Assembly: GCA_911728455.2 (NCBI GenBank)
Contig: OU452229.1
Span: 6,995,854-7,059,853, forward strand
Length of the DNA: 64,000 nt
Origin: Marthasterias glacialis
Lineage: Eukaryota > Echinodermata > Asteroidea > Forcipulatida > Asteriidae
Reading direction: 5' to 3'
Part shown: positions 13,401 to 22,100 of the stretch, one piece after another
Layout: every line of letters starts with the position of its first letter
Position numbering within the stretch: position 1 is the stretch's first letter
Position numbers and translations under genes: made by a program
Notes under the pieces: model-generated
Seen by the model: the letters and a program-made list of their open reading frames with translations, nothing else
What the model was told of the DNA's origin: nothing
Databases searched by the model: none

Positions 13401-14955
13401 TCGGTCTATTGATAATGTTATGATTTGATCAACTGAATCTCCAAGTTAGATCACAAAGAGCCTGTGATGTATCTTGGATTTTATTTTAAGAATTCACAAA
13501 CTGCAAAACACAAAATACTGAGTTGTTTTATTTTGGGGTTCTGAAATTCACATACTTTTGGTGTGCTGCACCTACATAAACTCATAATAATTTTTAGGGA
13601 GGGTTTGTAGTTATTGTGTGTCTGAAAATTAACTTCTTAATTGGTATTTTCATTGGTCTGCAGAACTGGAAGACAAATAGTGTCATACAAAAAGCTATCA
13701 AGGATTATAAGGTAAGCAGGGTTTTATTGATTATAATGTGAGCATGGGTGGCGTTTGCGTAAAGTGCTATCCTCTCATCATTGTGGTCCTGGTTCGATTC
13801 CCGGCTAGGACCATATGTGAGTAGAGTTGTGCTTTAGTTCTCTACTGTTCGTGAGGGTTTTTCTTCAGGCCCCCTTTTATACACCCGATGGCCGTCTCAA
13901 AATGCTCAGTATTTTTTTCCTGCAAGATATGGGGAGTTACGTTTTGAAGTATCAGCATGATGAGACCTGTTTTATTTATATAGCATTATGCAACAGTTTT
14001 ACATGGTGCTGTGGTGCAATCTGCAGCCGATCAAACCAGGAACACCGGGGCAAACCCCTTCTCTTTGCGATAAGTGCACTGGGTTCTTTTACATACATTA
14101 CATTACACAACACACAGGACCTACAGCTTTATGTCCCATCTGGAGGACACTGCAATAATGGTTAAGAGTCTTGCTTAGGGACACAAGTGTCACGACCGGG
14201 ACTTGAACCCACTCTCTGCTGATCAGAAACACCAGAGCTTGAGTCCGGTGTTCTTATCCGCTCGGCCACAACACCCCACTGACACACCCTCTATTGAAGG
14301 GACACCTTGCCTTCAAATCTCTTAAAAATTTGCTGTTTGGAGCAGCTCCTTATCCTTTTTAAGAATTGTTCATGCAATAAAACACCTTCAGTGTGTTGTA
14401 AATAGTGAAAAAAATAGCATAAACTTGCCTCTCAGAAATACAACCAGCAGAACCCCACTCTACATAGAAACAGACAGTCTGCCATTTTGTGGAGTCAAAA
14501 ATTTGGTTCTACAAAATGGCAGACCTGTGTTCTGTCACAAAATTAAACAATAACCACACAATTTCCAGGGGTATTTACATCGTGACTCAATATATTCTAC
14601 TTTCCAACAATATTCATTTCATAACAAATGTGTTTTATAGCCCCAAAGCAACGTACATGCCCCTTTAAGTGTTTTGATCAGAGTGACCATACATTTGTCA
14701 CTCGATGCACTTAGTTTAGTAGAAGCTTTCACTAAAATGCTCTTTTCTTTTTCAAAGGAACTTAATGCCAAGATAGATAAAATGCGACAGGAACGCAAAG
14801 CAGCAGAGAGGAAGAGGCAAGAGGAGAATCATGTCCCCACTGATGTTGCCAAGAAAACCAAGAGAGGAAAGAGACTAAAAAGGAATAAGGTAGATGCTAC
14901 TGAGCAAAAGGGATCGCCACGTGAAGGTTCAGAAACGGACCCTAGTCAGAGCTAA
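1312..14955 (+). CDS. Gene 1: Cys-less pentameric ligand-gated ion channel subunit (5' partial, 8 exons)
   Basis: Predicted membrane channel subunit; 386 residues are visible. Exons: 1312-1440, 3204-3398, 3730-3829, 6239-6396, 8338-8493, 9883-10059, 13664-13711, 14758-14955. Order: extracellular beta-sandwich (residues 1-~183, with a loop A WSP motif), M1 (~184-208), M2 pore (~215-236), M3 (~247-271), 12-residue linker, M4 (~283-305), then a charged tail rich in Lys, Arg and Glu. The loop that is normally disulphide-closed has Thr96 and Leu110 where cysteines belong, but keeps FPVD with Pro104. Pore: Glu-2', Asp-1', Arg0', Ser2', Thr6', Leu9', which by family knowledge suggests cation selectivity. 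The start is missing: the paralogue has an N-terminal exon with no counterpart in 1-1311. Ligand unknown. The family call is secure; the 3' end is uncertain because a donor-like site follows the stop by one base. Confidence 0.88.
1746..2407. mobile_element. MITE with AGGCCTGATACTTCA ends (family I)
   Basis: Left end AGGCCTGATACTTCATGGAG and right end TCCGTGAAGTATCAGGCCTA are inverted, with longer subterminal similarity (GGAGGCAATTGCCTCC; GGGCACC; CCATTGAG). The interior 2070-2240 reappears inverted at about 4850-5030, so it may itself be nested. Confidence 0.7.
2747..3188 (+). mobile_element. tRNA-derived SINE, copy 1
   Basis: The head has A-box-like GACCGAGTGGTCTAG and B-box GGTTCGAATCC, then CTTGAGCAGGATGCTTTACT, and ends in GCGCTATAA followed by a (TTA)n tail at 3165-3188. 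The tail lies just before a gene 1 splice acceptor. Confidence 0.8.
3204..3398 (+). CDS. Gene 1 exon: loop A to Pro-loop
   Basis: 65 codons, phase 0. Starts DVDWDKMWSP (loop A) and ends KKFPVDFQ, the core of the loop that in classical receptors is closed by cysteines. Contains Cys68 in ECKHN, conserved in the paralogue. The acceptor lies only about 15 bases after the (TTA)n tail of a SINE. Confidence 0.9.
3730..3829 (+). CDS. Gene 1 exon: beta7 and loop B region
   Basis: 100 nt, entering in phase 0 and leaving in phase 1. Encodes KLTIKIMSDWP followed by FVKDTNIKDSIRMDTFS. Same length and phase as the gene 2 exon at 24949. Acceptor ATTTTCCAG, donor GTAAAT. Confidence 0.9.
3869..4258. mobile_element. 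MITE family F, copy 1
   Basis: Starts CTTAAAGCCCAAACTCAACA, ends TGTTGAGCTTGGGCTTTCAA; inverted ends of about 25 bp. Second copy at 31567. In the gene 1 intron after exon 3730-3829. Confidence 0.75.
4790..5030. repeat. Inverted copy of the 2030-2240 interior
   Basis: GACCAAGTTGGTCCCAACC, AGTACAATTTATCGATGAAA and neighbouring bases match 2030-2200 in the opposite orientation. No clear ends of its own. Confidence 0.55.
5577..5713. mobile_element. Short hairpin MITE (family D), intact copy
   Basis: GACACTAGGTGGCAGCAGAC and the inverted CCACTGCCACCTAGC enclose about 100 bp (CTGGTAAG near the right arm). Reference for the interrupted copies at 28716 and 33259. Confidence 0.7.
5734..6074 (+). mobile_element. 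tRNA-derived SINE, copy 2
   Basis: GCGTGTCGTGGCTGAGCCGT head, B box GGTTCGAATCT, then TTAAGCAAGGCACTTTACTA, and AAAGCGCATAATAAATAC at the end. Same family as 2747. Confidence 0.8.
6239..6396 (+). CDS. Gene 1 exon: beta8-beta10, loop C and start of M1
   Basis: 158 nt, phase 1 to phase 0. Encodes HEWELIPVVSA, then AYPVYHITMYAKRKG (beta10 and basic pre-M1 segment), then the first M1 residues YYFWNLTLVL. No vicinal cysteine pair is present in loop C. Flanked by acceptor ACACACAG and donor GTGAGA. Confidence 0.9.
6456..7074. mobile_element. TTAA-flanked MITE (family E), copy 1
   Basis: TTAA|CCAGTTGCTGCCG ... CGGCAGCAACTGG|TTAA: perfect 13-bp inverted repeats within TTAA at both ends. TTAA duplications are typical of piggyBac and Kolobok elements. 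Non-coding, in gene 1's intron before the M1/M2 exon. Confidence 0.8.
7665..8220. mobile_element. MITE with very long terminal inverted repeats (family J)
   Basis: The first ~170 bp (GAGGGCCCGTTTCTGGGGCA ... CACCGGATTAATATTCCATG) is the inverted complement of the last ~170 bp (CATGGAATGTTAATCCGGTG ... TGCCCCAGAAATGGGCCCTC) at high identity. In gene 1's intron before the M2 exon. Confidence 0.8.
8338..8493 (+). CDS. Gene 1 exon: rest of M1 and the M2 pore helix
   Basis: 156 nt, phase 0. Encodes the end of M1 (MLIILLSFASFSVS), then PEDRLSVTLTLLLTAVAF (M2) and the M2-M3 loop LPPISYLTLL. Asp at -1' and Arg at 0' fit a cation-type filter. The gene 2 counterpart at 28461 has the same length. Confidence 0.93.
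8937..9050 (-). mobile_element. Second tRNA-derived SINE type, reverse copy
   Basis: Reverse complement reads GGATAGCTCAGTTGGCAGAG ... GGTTCAAATCCC, then AAATTTTTCTCTGTTCACCC. The anticodon arm is disrupted, so this is not a tRNA gene. Confidence 0.65.
9164..9268. repeat. Hairpin: AACCTGGGAATTGGCAGG / CCTGCCACTTCCCAGGTT
   Basis: About 42-bp arms including GGATCACCTTAAGGGGAT and its complement around a 20-bp loop. Related sequence at 32475-32520. In gene 1's intron before the M3 exon. Confidence 0.7.
9883..10059 (+). CDS. Gene 1 exon: M3, short linker, M4
   Basis: 59 codons, phase 0. Encodes DKYVIFCLVFQCIAVCQNAV (M3), a linker of about 12 residues (KTPESAALFDNI), and a second hydrophobic helix, AWVMVAVLVFAHLVAIIF (M4). 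Having both helices in one exon shows that no large M3-M4 cytoplasmic domain exists. Confidence 0.9.
10228..10620. mobile_element. Family E fragment without clear ends
   Basis: Interior sequence (TTTCACCCACGCAAACAGG; GACCTTTGTCGTTTTGTTCC; GCATAGAGAGGCTTCC-like) matches the two complete copies, but the terminal repeats are missing. Confidence 0.6.
10805..11005. repeat. Degenerate GGTCTC-type short tandem repeat
   Basis: Dense GGTCTCG/GGTCTCA units over about 200 bp (for example TCGGTCTCGGTCTCG-like runs). Open frames on both strands here come from the repeat, not from a gene. Confidence 0.7.
11921..12326 (-). mobile_element. tRNA-derived SINE, copy 3
   Basis: Reverse orientation: GGCCACGACACGCC head end at the right, complement of the B box at about 12245, and a TAA-rich tail at the left (11921-11937). 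Confidence 0.78.
12626..13408. mobile_element. Family A MITE, copy 2 (intron of gene 1)
   Basis: Same termini as copy 1 and flanked by TA on both sides, consistent with a TA target-site duplication. Lies in the intron between the M4 exon and the post-M4 exon. Confidence 0.85.
13664..13711 (+). CDS. Gene 1 exon: post-M4 segment
   Basis: 48 nt, 16 codons, phase 0, NWKTNSVIQKAIKDYK. The gene 2 counterpart at 31486 has the same length and position. Acceptor GGTCTGCAG, donor GTAAGC. Confidence 0.85.
13742..13860 (+). mobile_element. tRNA-derived SINE head, different subfamily
   Basis: GGGTGGCGTTTGCGTAAAG and B box GGTTCGATTCCCGGC. Starts 30 bp after a gene 1 exon (13664-13711) and runs into the reverse SINE at 13868. 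Confidence 0.6.
13868..14277 (-). mobile_element. tRNA-derived SINE, copy 4
   Basis: Closely matches 11940-12326 (CCCGATGGCCGTCTCAAAAT; GATCAAACCAGGAACACCGG; CTCGGCCACAACACC). Inverted relative to genes 1 and 2. Confidence 0.78.
14758..14955 (+). CDS. Gene 1 last coding exon: charged C-terminal tail
   Basis: Starts ELNAKIDKMRQERKAAERKR, a heptad-like charged helix, followed by a strongly basic run (KKTKRGKRLKRNK) and an acidic end. The stop TAA lies at 14953-14955; one base later comes a near-perfect donor (AAG|GTGAGA at 14957), so the exon may continue into a spliced 3' UTR. A weaker in-frame donor (AAG|GTAGAT) at 14890 would skip the stop; see 16531. Confidence 0.8.
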   Translation, partial: ELNAKIDKMRQERKAAERKRQEENHVPTDVAKKTKRGKRLKRNKVDATEQKGSPREGSETDPSQS

Positions 14956-15083
14956 GGTGAGATATTAAAACCAAACTTACGATGTTGCCAGTTACACTTG
15001 ATGCATTGTGATCGTCAATGGAGCCATAGAGCTGTTTGAAACCTTGGTTTGGGTTTTAGTTGAGGCATCATTACCAGTGTCTT

Positions 15084-15728
15084 TTAACCAGTTGACACAT
15101 GGATGACGTGAATGCACGCAAACGTTTCCCCCACCTGGAAACGGAAGCCGTCTTAACACGCCATTGTGTAATTTCTGACCACAGGACAGTAGGTCGCCTG
15201 GTCATTCAACTGCAGATTGTGCACAGACCACACACACAATGTCTAACTCTTCGTTTCACCCATACAAGGACAAAAAAAGGGTCTTGAATATACTCTATTT
15301 TTTTGGGCCAATGAGAGGTGGTTTTTGTGTAGTCCCCGATTATAGACCTTTGTTCTTTTGTTCCAAGAAAGGGATTACGAGGCATCGAGAGGCTTCCACC
15401 ATTGTTCATTCATTTGGCTCAATGAAAATAAGTGAGAGTGAGCCGGCAATCGAGCCATGGTTCTGTGTTTAGTGCCACTCCTATGCCGTACGCAACAGCT
15501 GATGTTTTGCAATTCATGATGCAGGAATTTGGGATTTTCTCGGTCGAGAAAACAAAACGGATGATCCAATGAAGAGAATCTTTGTTCTCTTGGCATTGTC
15601 AAGTCAGGGATTCTTTGTGCCAGCGGTACTTTAATGAAAAATGACTCCCGCAATTCCGCCTAAAAGAATCCCACCAGGGGGACGGGAAACAAAACCAAAA
15701 AGAAAGAATCCCGGCAGCAACTGGTTAA
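15084..15728. mobile_element. TTAA-flanked MITE (family E), copy 2, inverted relative to copy 1
   Basis: TTAACCAGTTG at the left and CCGGCAGCAACTGGTTAA at the right. The interior CGTTTCACCCATACAAGGAC matches the reverse of 6900-6920. Lies downstream of gene 1's last confirmed exon. Confidence 0.78.
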
Positions 15729-15982
15729 AGAGGTTTTTAATGCAACAACTGAATAATCACATAAGAGCAATAATATTTGCTTATAAAATGACAAATCCAG
15801 CTAAGGTGCAGTGTTACCGAAGAGAAAAATGAAACCAATTTAGTGAACTGATAGTTAAGTTGTCTCTTGAAAGATTAGATAGTACATGTTCATCATGTTT
15901 AAATGAGAGGCTAAGAGTCAAGGGGAAAAAAAAAACCGAACAGTAGTTGAGAGTGATCATTTCCTCAAGATCTCATGCATAA

Positions 15983-16246
15983 TAGACTGATCCATTAAGC
16001 CCCACCCACTAAACATATTGACCAATCACAGCTATGGATGTATCACCACTGTACATGTGGGCAGCACGGTGTGTGTCTCTTCAATGCCACACTGCACGAC
16101 ATGAACGCGCACGCTATATGTACGCGCACGCATGTTTACAATTGTAATGGATTTTATCGTGTCGGACTTTTGTCGGACTTTCGGTGGTGTAGCCTAGGCT
16201 GTGATTGGTCAACACGTATGGGGGTAGGGCTTAAAGGATCAGTCTA
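15983..16246. mobile_element. Family B MITE, copy 1
   Basis: Inverted ends AGACTGATCCATTAAGCCCC and the complement, with TA at both flanks and subterminal TTGACCAATCACAG/CTGTGATTGGTCAA. Related copies at 19935, 26207, 30246 and 56088. Confidence 0.82.
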
Positions 16247-16530
16247 TAGTTGGAATTTGTTATTTTAACTGACTTCTACACTGTAAATGATACAGCATTA
16301 CTCCTAGAGCAAGTAGGGATAAAAAAGGGTATCATCAGGTGATGAAAATTATATTGTGTAATGTTTACAATATTTGCATTTTTGTTAAAAGGATAAGAAT
16401 ATGTTGAACATATCTATGTTACTAATGCCACGAACTGACACACGTAGATACCGGTAAAAACTATCAATGAAAGAAAACCACGTATAAAGCTAAATGCTTT
16501 TCAAAACACCACTATCCTTTATAATTTCAG

Positions 16531-16647
16531 AGTGTTTTCAACTGGTTTTCTCTGTGGACTCTTGATGTTTTGAATTTGTTGCTTTTGACTCTTATACGTC
16601 CTAAACTAAAAGGCAATAAAGACAGAAAGGTGCATGTCAGTTTGTGA
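16531..16647 (+). CDS. Possible alternative terminal exon of gene 1 (extra hydrophobic helix) or its 3' UTR
   Basis: Preceded by a good acceptor (TATAATTTCAG). In phase 0 it reads 38 codons with a hydrophobic run, WTLDVLNLLLLTLI, then a basic end and TGA. It joins in frame if exon 14758 uses the donor at 14890; if the stronger donor at 14957 is used it is 3' UTR. It also holds AATAAA at 16615-16620. No counterpart was found in gene 2. Coding status is uncertain. Confidence 0.35.
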   Translation, partial: SVFNWFSLWTLDVLNLLLLTLIRPKLKGNKDRKVHVSL

Positions 16648-18958
16648 AATCTTTTTTGTTAACATTTGAGTGTAGTGCGCGCTGTGCATTACAATGCTTA
16701 ATGGAACCTGTGAGTCAGGTCATGAAAAAACAAAGGTTGTCATACATAATTATCATCATTAAAAAGGTAAAGCTCTTGAAGCTTTTAAACTTAATAAAAT
16801 TGCAGGCCCTGATGATATGGTATCATAAACATGTAAAAACAACTAGAAAAATGGTTTTGTACAGTGTGTCAGTTCGTGGCGTTGGTGATGATATGTGTAA
16901 TAGGAAATGTTGAGAGACACGTAACAAACATGTTAACATAAAATGAATTCTTACCTAATGTTGCTTTTGTCATCGTATGATAAAACATTTCAAGCAATTT
17001 GGTGGATGTGTGAAGAAATCCATGTGAAGAAAATAAGACCCTCCTTTAGGGCCAAAGATGAAGTGTGTGACATTGTTATTATTATTATTGGTTTATTAAA
17101 AATAACACTCTTAGCAGCTCAGAGGCTGAATTGCACAGTGTTTTGCATTAAAAATACATACAAAATCTACTTTAAAAAATATAATCTTTCAATGAAAAGG
17201 AGTTGCAAGGCAACTAGTATTAAAAACCTAAATGAGACGTATAAACTTAATTGGATCACATATACAGAAAATTTAAACATAAATAAAATTACACAAACAA
17301 ATTACACATTAATGCTACATATACGTATTCACTTTCAACATGTACAGCGCAGCCATTTGTTTGTTTGTTTTTTTCCCCTTCTTTATTGTATCACGCTAAC
17401 TAGTCTGCCTCATTTTTGTGTAATGGGTATTGGCAATCATAACTGCTGTTGCACACAAGGTACATGACTTATGCGGTGGCAGTCTGTAAAATGTCAGATG
17501 GAGAAGAAAGCATTATCTTTATCAATCAGATTTAAAACAAAAAATAAAGCTCTTCATTCTGACATGTCTGAGAATCTGGGCTTGCAATTCACTCTGTTGA
17601 CCAGGGGCTACTGAATTGTGCAAACTTGGCTTAAAAAATAAGGATACAACCAAATAATTACTGTTTACAATCTATTATTTCTATATTATATTAAACATAT
17701 AAAACACATATTTCTTATATTTTTATTTAAAGTATAAATGCTGGTGCACAGCTTAAGATTCCAAAGATGTCTGTAGAACACTAAAACAAAATGTTTTGTT
17801 TTCCTCAATTTATTTATTTATTTATTATTTTTTTTACATTAACTTAGCGCTTGGAAAACATTCCATTGAACAATTTGCAATTTTTTTTAGATTCAATTCC
17901 TAGAAAGAAAAGTTTTCCGCTGTTTACACCACTTCATATTAAAATCTCAGGATCATTCTGTAATAGTTTTTGTACATGTGTATTATGAGTAAACAAATAT
18001 TATTCAAACTAATGAATAATAAATTTAGTAGAGAAGAAACACTAAAATTTGCACTTGAATTGTTTCTTTTTGTTCCATCCGGCATGTCCGGAGAAATTTA
18101 GTTTGAAACATCTTAAATCTAAAATGAAACATCTTATCTAAAATTTCCAGTCACTTGAATGGTAAATATTTATTTATAAAATCAAGCACCATTTCCCCTA
18201 AAATAAAAACTACTATACATGTAGTTTCCTTCAATTGAGTTCCATATTGCATCCAACAAAAGCATCTTTTGATTAATGGAGGCAGGTTTCATATTAAAAC
18301 TTCAAAATCAGATGAACAAAAAGAGAAAATAAGTCATACAGGAAACATTAATTTGTGTTCAATATTTCGTTGGCTGCATTTACCTGTCTCTGATAATGAG
18401 AAGCATAATGCTTAGGAAGCTGGAATGGTTGGCAAGAAACAAAACATCCTGTTTGACATCTAGATGTGAACGTAAAGGATCTACCCAATTAAGTTACTGA
18501 CGTTACTCCAATAAGCTCCATCCTATGACTTGGTTTATAAACTGTGCTCTTACATGCATATACACAAAATAGGAATGGACGGCTGTGAACCAACAAGTTG
18601 CATGCATGGAGATAGATAGAAAAGTATCTGCTAGTTGTGTTGAGTGAAAAGAAACGAATCCTCATGTGATGACACTTGATTCTTTATCCAGCAAGTCAAA
18701 CTTCAAACGTTGAAACCACTCTCGACTGAAACTTTACCCGAATCTACCTTTTTTTTTTCACCAGTGACTTAATGTACAAGCTGCAAAGGAAAAAAAAAAT
18801 CTGGTGAAAGGAAAGCCCACAACTAAAGCGTGATCTGATTTTTTTCTTTTTTTTAAATTTTTTATTGTTGAAAACTTGTTCGAAGATATGACATTTTAGA
18901 TCTGAACCTTAAGATTTGTTTATTAAACTGCGACAAGAAGAGCTACTTTTACATCATA
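16648..18958. other. AT-rich spacer between genes 1 and 2
   Basis: Contains many stops, T and A tracts and ATT runs. The 174-codon open frame at 16943-17467 is low-complexity AT-rich sequence without recognisable motifs. The promoter of gene 2 should lie toward 18958, but no TATA box or other core element could be identified. Confidence 0.5.
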
Positions 18959-19123
18959 ATGGATCAGAGTCTGACGCCCTTAAGCGTACCTGAAGAACAT
19001 GGATGCAGTAATAAGATTGTTGAGAGTCTTGACAGACTGGAGGATACTTTGAAAAATGTGGAGAAAAACTGCAAAGGTAAAGATGCTGAGGTGTGGCACA
19101 AGCCCAGGGAAGATGGAAGAAAG
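18959..19123 (+). CDS. Gene 2 exon 1: start codon and N-terminal helix
   Basis: 55 codons ending at a consensus donor (AAG|GTGAGT), phase 0, which fits the next exon. Encodes MDQSLTPLSVPEEHG followed by an amphipathic stretch with hydrophobics at heptad spacing (IVESLDRLEDTLKNVEKN). No hydrophobic core typical of a signal peptide. Assigned to gene 2 by position, phase and absence of a better exon; it could be one of several alternative 5' exons. Confidence 0.65.
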
Positions 19124-22100
19124 GTGAGTCTGAATAATTATCTCTCGAGAGCTCTGTCTATTTTGCATTATGTATTTTGTTGACACATTGAAATACAGGC
19201 GTTTAATATCAATGTGCAGACATATCCTGAAGACAAAGGAACATTTTTCTTCACTTCAGAAAACCTCAACTTGTGTTCTTTATCCATATAGACCTTATGC
19301 ATTCGCCGCCATCTTTGAGGTCAAATGCAGCATCGAACGTGCATTGTACATGTAGCTGTTTTGACCTCAGCGCGAGGGTGTTCTTTCCTGTACTGAATGC
19401 TCATAGTGACGTCATACGCATGTGGTCTATTTATCTTTCTAACAGGACACTTGGACTTCTTAATAGAGTGTCTCATTGGTACAGTACATGTACAGTATTT
19501 ATACATGTACAGTTGTATACTATGCATTTTTTTGTGACTTTTTAATTTGTTTGTCTTTTCAAACTATCAGAGTCCAGCAAACTTAGTTTAATCCAAAGGA
19601 GTATGTACATCTTATATGCTCTGCAAATGTACATGTACTATATGGTTAGAATAAAAGTAATAAATAACAATAACTAGTTCCTATATAGTAACTTAGTAAC
19701 TAAATGCCCATGGTTGGATGGTTTGCAGGTGAATGCAAATGTTCATTTACCAACTGAGAGTTCCCCTTCAAGTTTTCAATTATTTATTTCCTGTCTGTAT
19801 GTTGGGCAACTTAGGATAAGCAAGGGTTAAGTTAAATGCAGATATTTGAAGTTTATTTGTTAGGATCTGGTAGTACATGTTTATGTGTATGTTTAGCTTG
19901 AATTTGAAGTGCAAGAGTAGGGTTGTCTTGGTAATAGACCGATCCATTAAGCCCCGCCTACCTTAGCAACTGCCTGGGAACATTGCATGGTGTGACTTTC
20001 CTGCATCGATCGCAGTGGTGGTTCGATACACATGTACATGGTTTTCGTAAACAGTATGGATTTAGTTTTGTGACCTTTTGAGCAGTGCCTTGAGTCCAAA
20101 GAACAATGCAGACAGGAACACTGTTAAAACCACTTATACACGACTCTATAGGGACCACTGCTGTGAAATTTGCACCACCAGAAATATGAAAAAAGTAAAA
20201 CAAAACAAAAGTTAGTAGGCCAACAGTTGTGTGTGCTGTTGTGTGTCAGAACAATGGCAGCAGTTTGGTTACTTTTCTAATGGGATTTTAACATGTCAGA
20301 CTTTTGTCGGACTTTCAGTGGCTTTGTCAAGGCTGTGATTGGTCAATACTTAAGTAGGCGGGGCTTAATGGATCGGTCTATTAGTGGCATAAGGCAAGGG
20401 CAGATATTGCTGTGTGGTAGAAGAAGAATTTTGAGTGAAATCTTTATTTTTGGTTCATCTAAACAACACGGGACTATCCACTGCGATCCTGCAACCCTAT
20501 CCAGTGCTGGTATTATCACTGCAAATATCACATCAAATAATTGCTTCTTTCTCAGTGAGCCACCTCAGTCTCTGATGTAAGAGAATGGGGAGCACAACAA
20601 CAAGTATTGTGTAAAGGACATTTTAGTACACTTTGCTAAATCATTGTGGTTATCAGATACAATTAATTTCACATTACCCCTGTTCAGCTGTCCGCTGTAT
20701 GACACATATAGATCAGACAGGAAACTTCAAATTACCCCTACGCACAACTTGTACAGTAAAGCTGATTCCTGCCCCAACCCACCATGCCCACAAAGCCAAC
20801 ACTAAGCCATTGTAACCAGATATCCCTCAGCCTACAGTTTGCTTACTCCTCCCCAGCCCCTCTTCAGTCCTGTATCGTGGTTATCTATACATCATAACAA
20901 GTTGTCAACTTTGAGTACTACATTTAATTGATTTTTATTTCAATAGAGTCCACCCACAAATGAATCAATCAATAAATCAATACTACATACATGTAATCAA
21001 TTAATTAATACTGTACAGAAAGGAACAGCATTTAAAGGCACTAATACGGAATTGGCAAATATTGTAGTGCAGTGTTCTTACTTTGATTCAATACAGGCCT
21101 ATACATGGAGAAAAAAAACAGTGAAAATTTTGGCTCAATCTGTCGTCTGAGTCAGGAGAAAATAGTGAAAAAACGTGCACTCTTTTCAGCATGTATATGT
21201 ACATTGTCCTTCATTTGGATTGTTACAACCGAAATCAGCTGTTCTTTTTTTTTAAGATTTTCAGATACAGTTTTCTCGACAGCCTTTCAGATGGAAATGT
21301 TTCACAGAAAAATTTGTTCTAATAATAACTTGATAAACATTGAACTTTCAGACTGAAACTGAACAATAATTAATCCTTACCAATCCTGTATAGTGCCAGT
21401 TGTAAAAATATAAAACAGAACATTAGTTACAGGGATGAGATTCCTCTGGATTTTTTCTGGATTTCTGGATTTCACAAAATTATTGTTGTGCAATTTTTTT
21501 TTAATGTCATTTACATACATCCAGGCCCTTATAAAACCTTAACACATTGCTTGTACTTTATTTTGACTACACTAAGGTGCTTGACCCATCTACATTTTAG
21601 CATAGAATGCTACCATTGATAAGGGTTATGGTGTGGTTGGTAGCCACACAAACCTCCACCGGTGTTTCATGGATTTTTCATTTTCATCCACTCTCATCCC
21701 TGTAGTTCACACTTTTTATTTACAAAAAGGTCACTATTTTTCAAAGATTGACAAAAACGATTTTGTCAGATAAGATTAATAACACGATCTCTTCCTCCTT
21801 GTATGGTTTATGTTTTATTTTATAAAGTAGCTCCAAGTTGGAAGATGGTACTTTCAAGCTTTGAGGTCAACAACCAGCAACCAGTGTTACATACATTACT
21901 TGTAATTTGTTTTTACCATCCAACCATTTTGTTTCATTGTGTTCAAATAATGCAACTCTTGCATCAGGGATACTGACGATTTAATGAAATTTGTGCTCGA
22001 CACTGAAACTCTGCAGATCTATGCTCGTGTACGCTGCAATGTGATTTGCGTTGGTGAGATTGACACGGTGAAGCAAGAGTTTAATGCTGAGATCTATCTG

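Noticed and set aside
16943-17467. 174-codon open frame
   Set aside because: AT-rich, low-complexity composition, no motif, no splice signals or paralogue. Probably chance.
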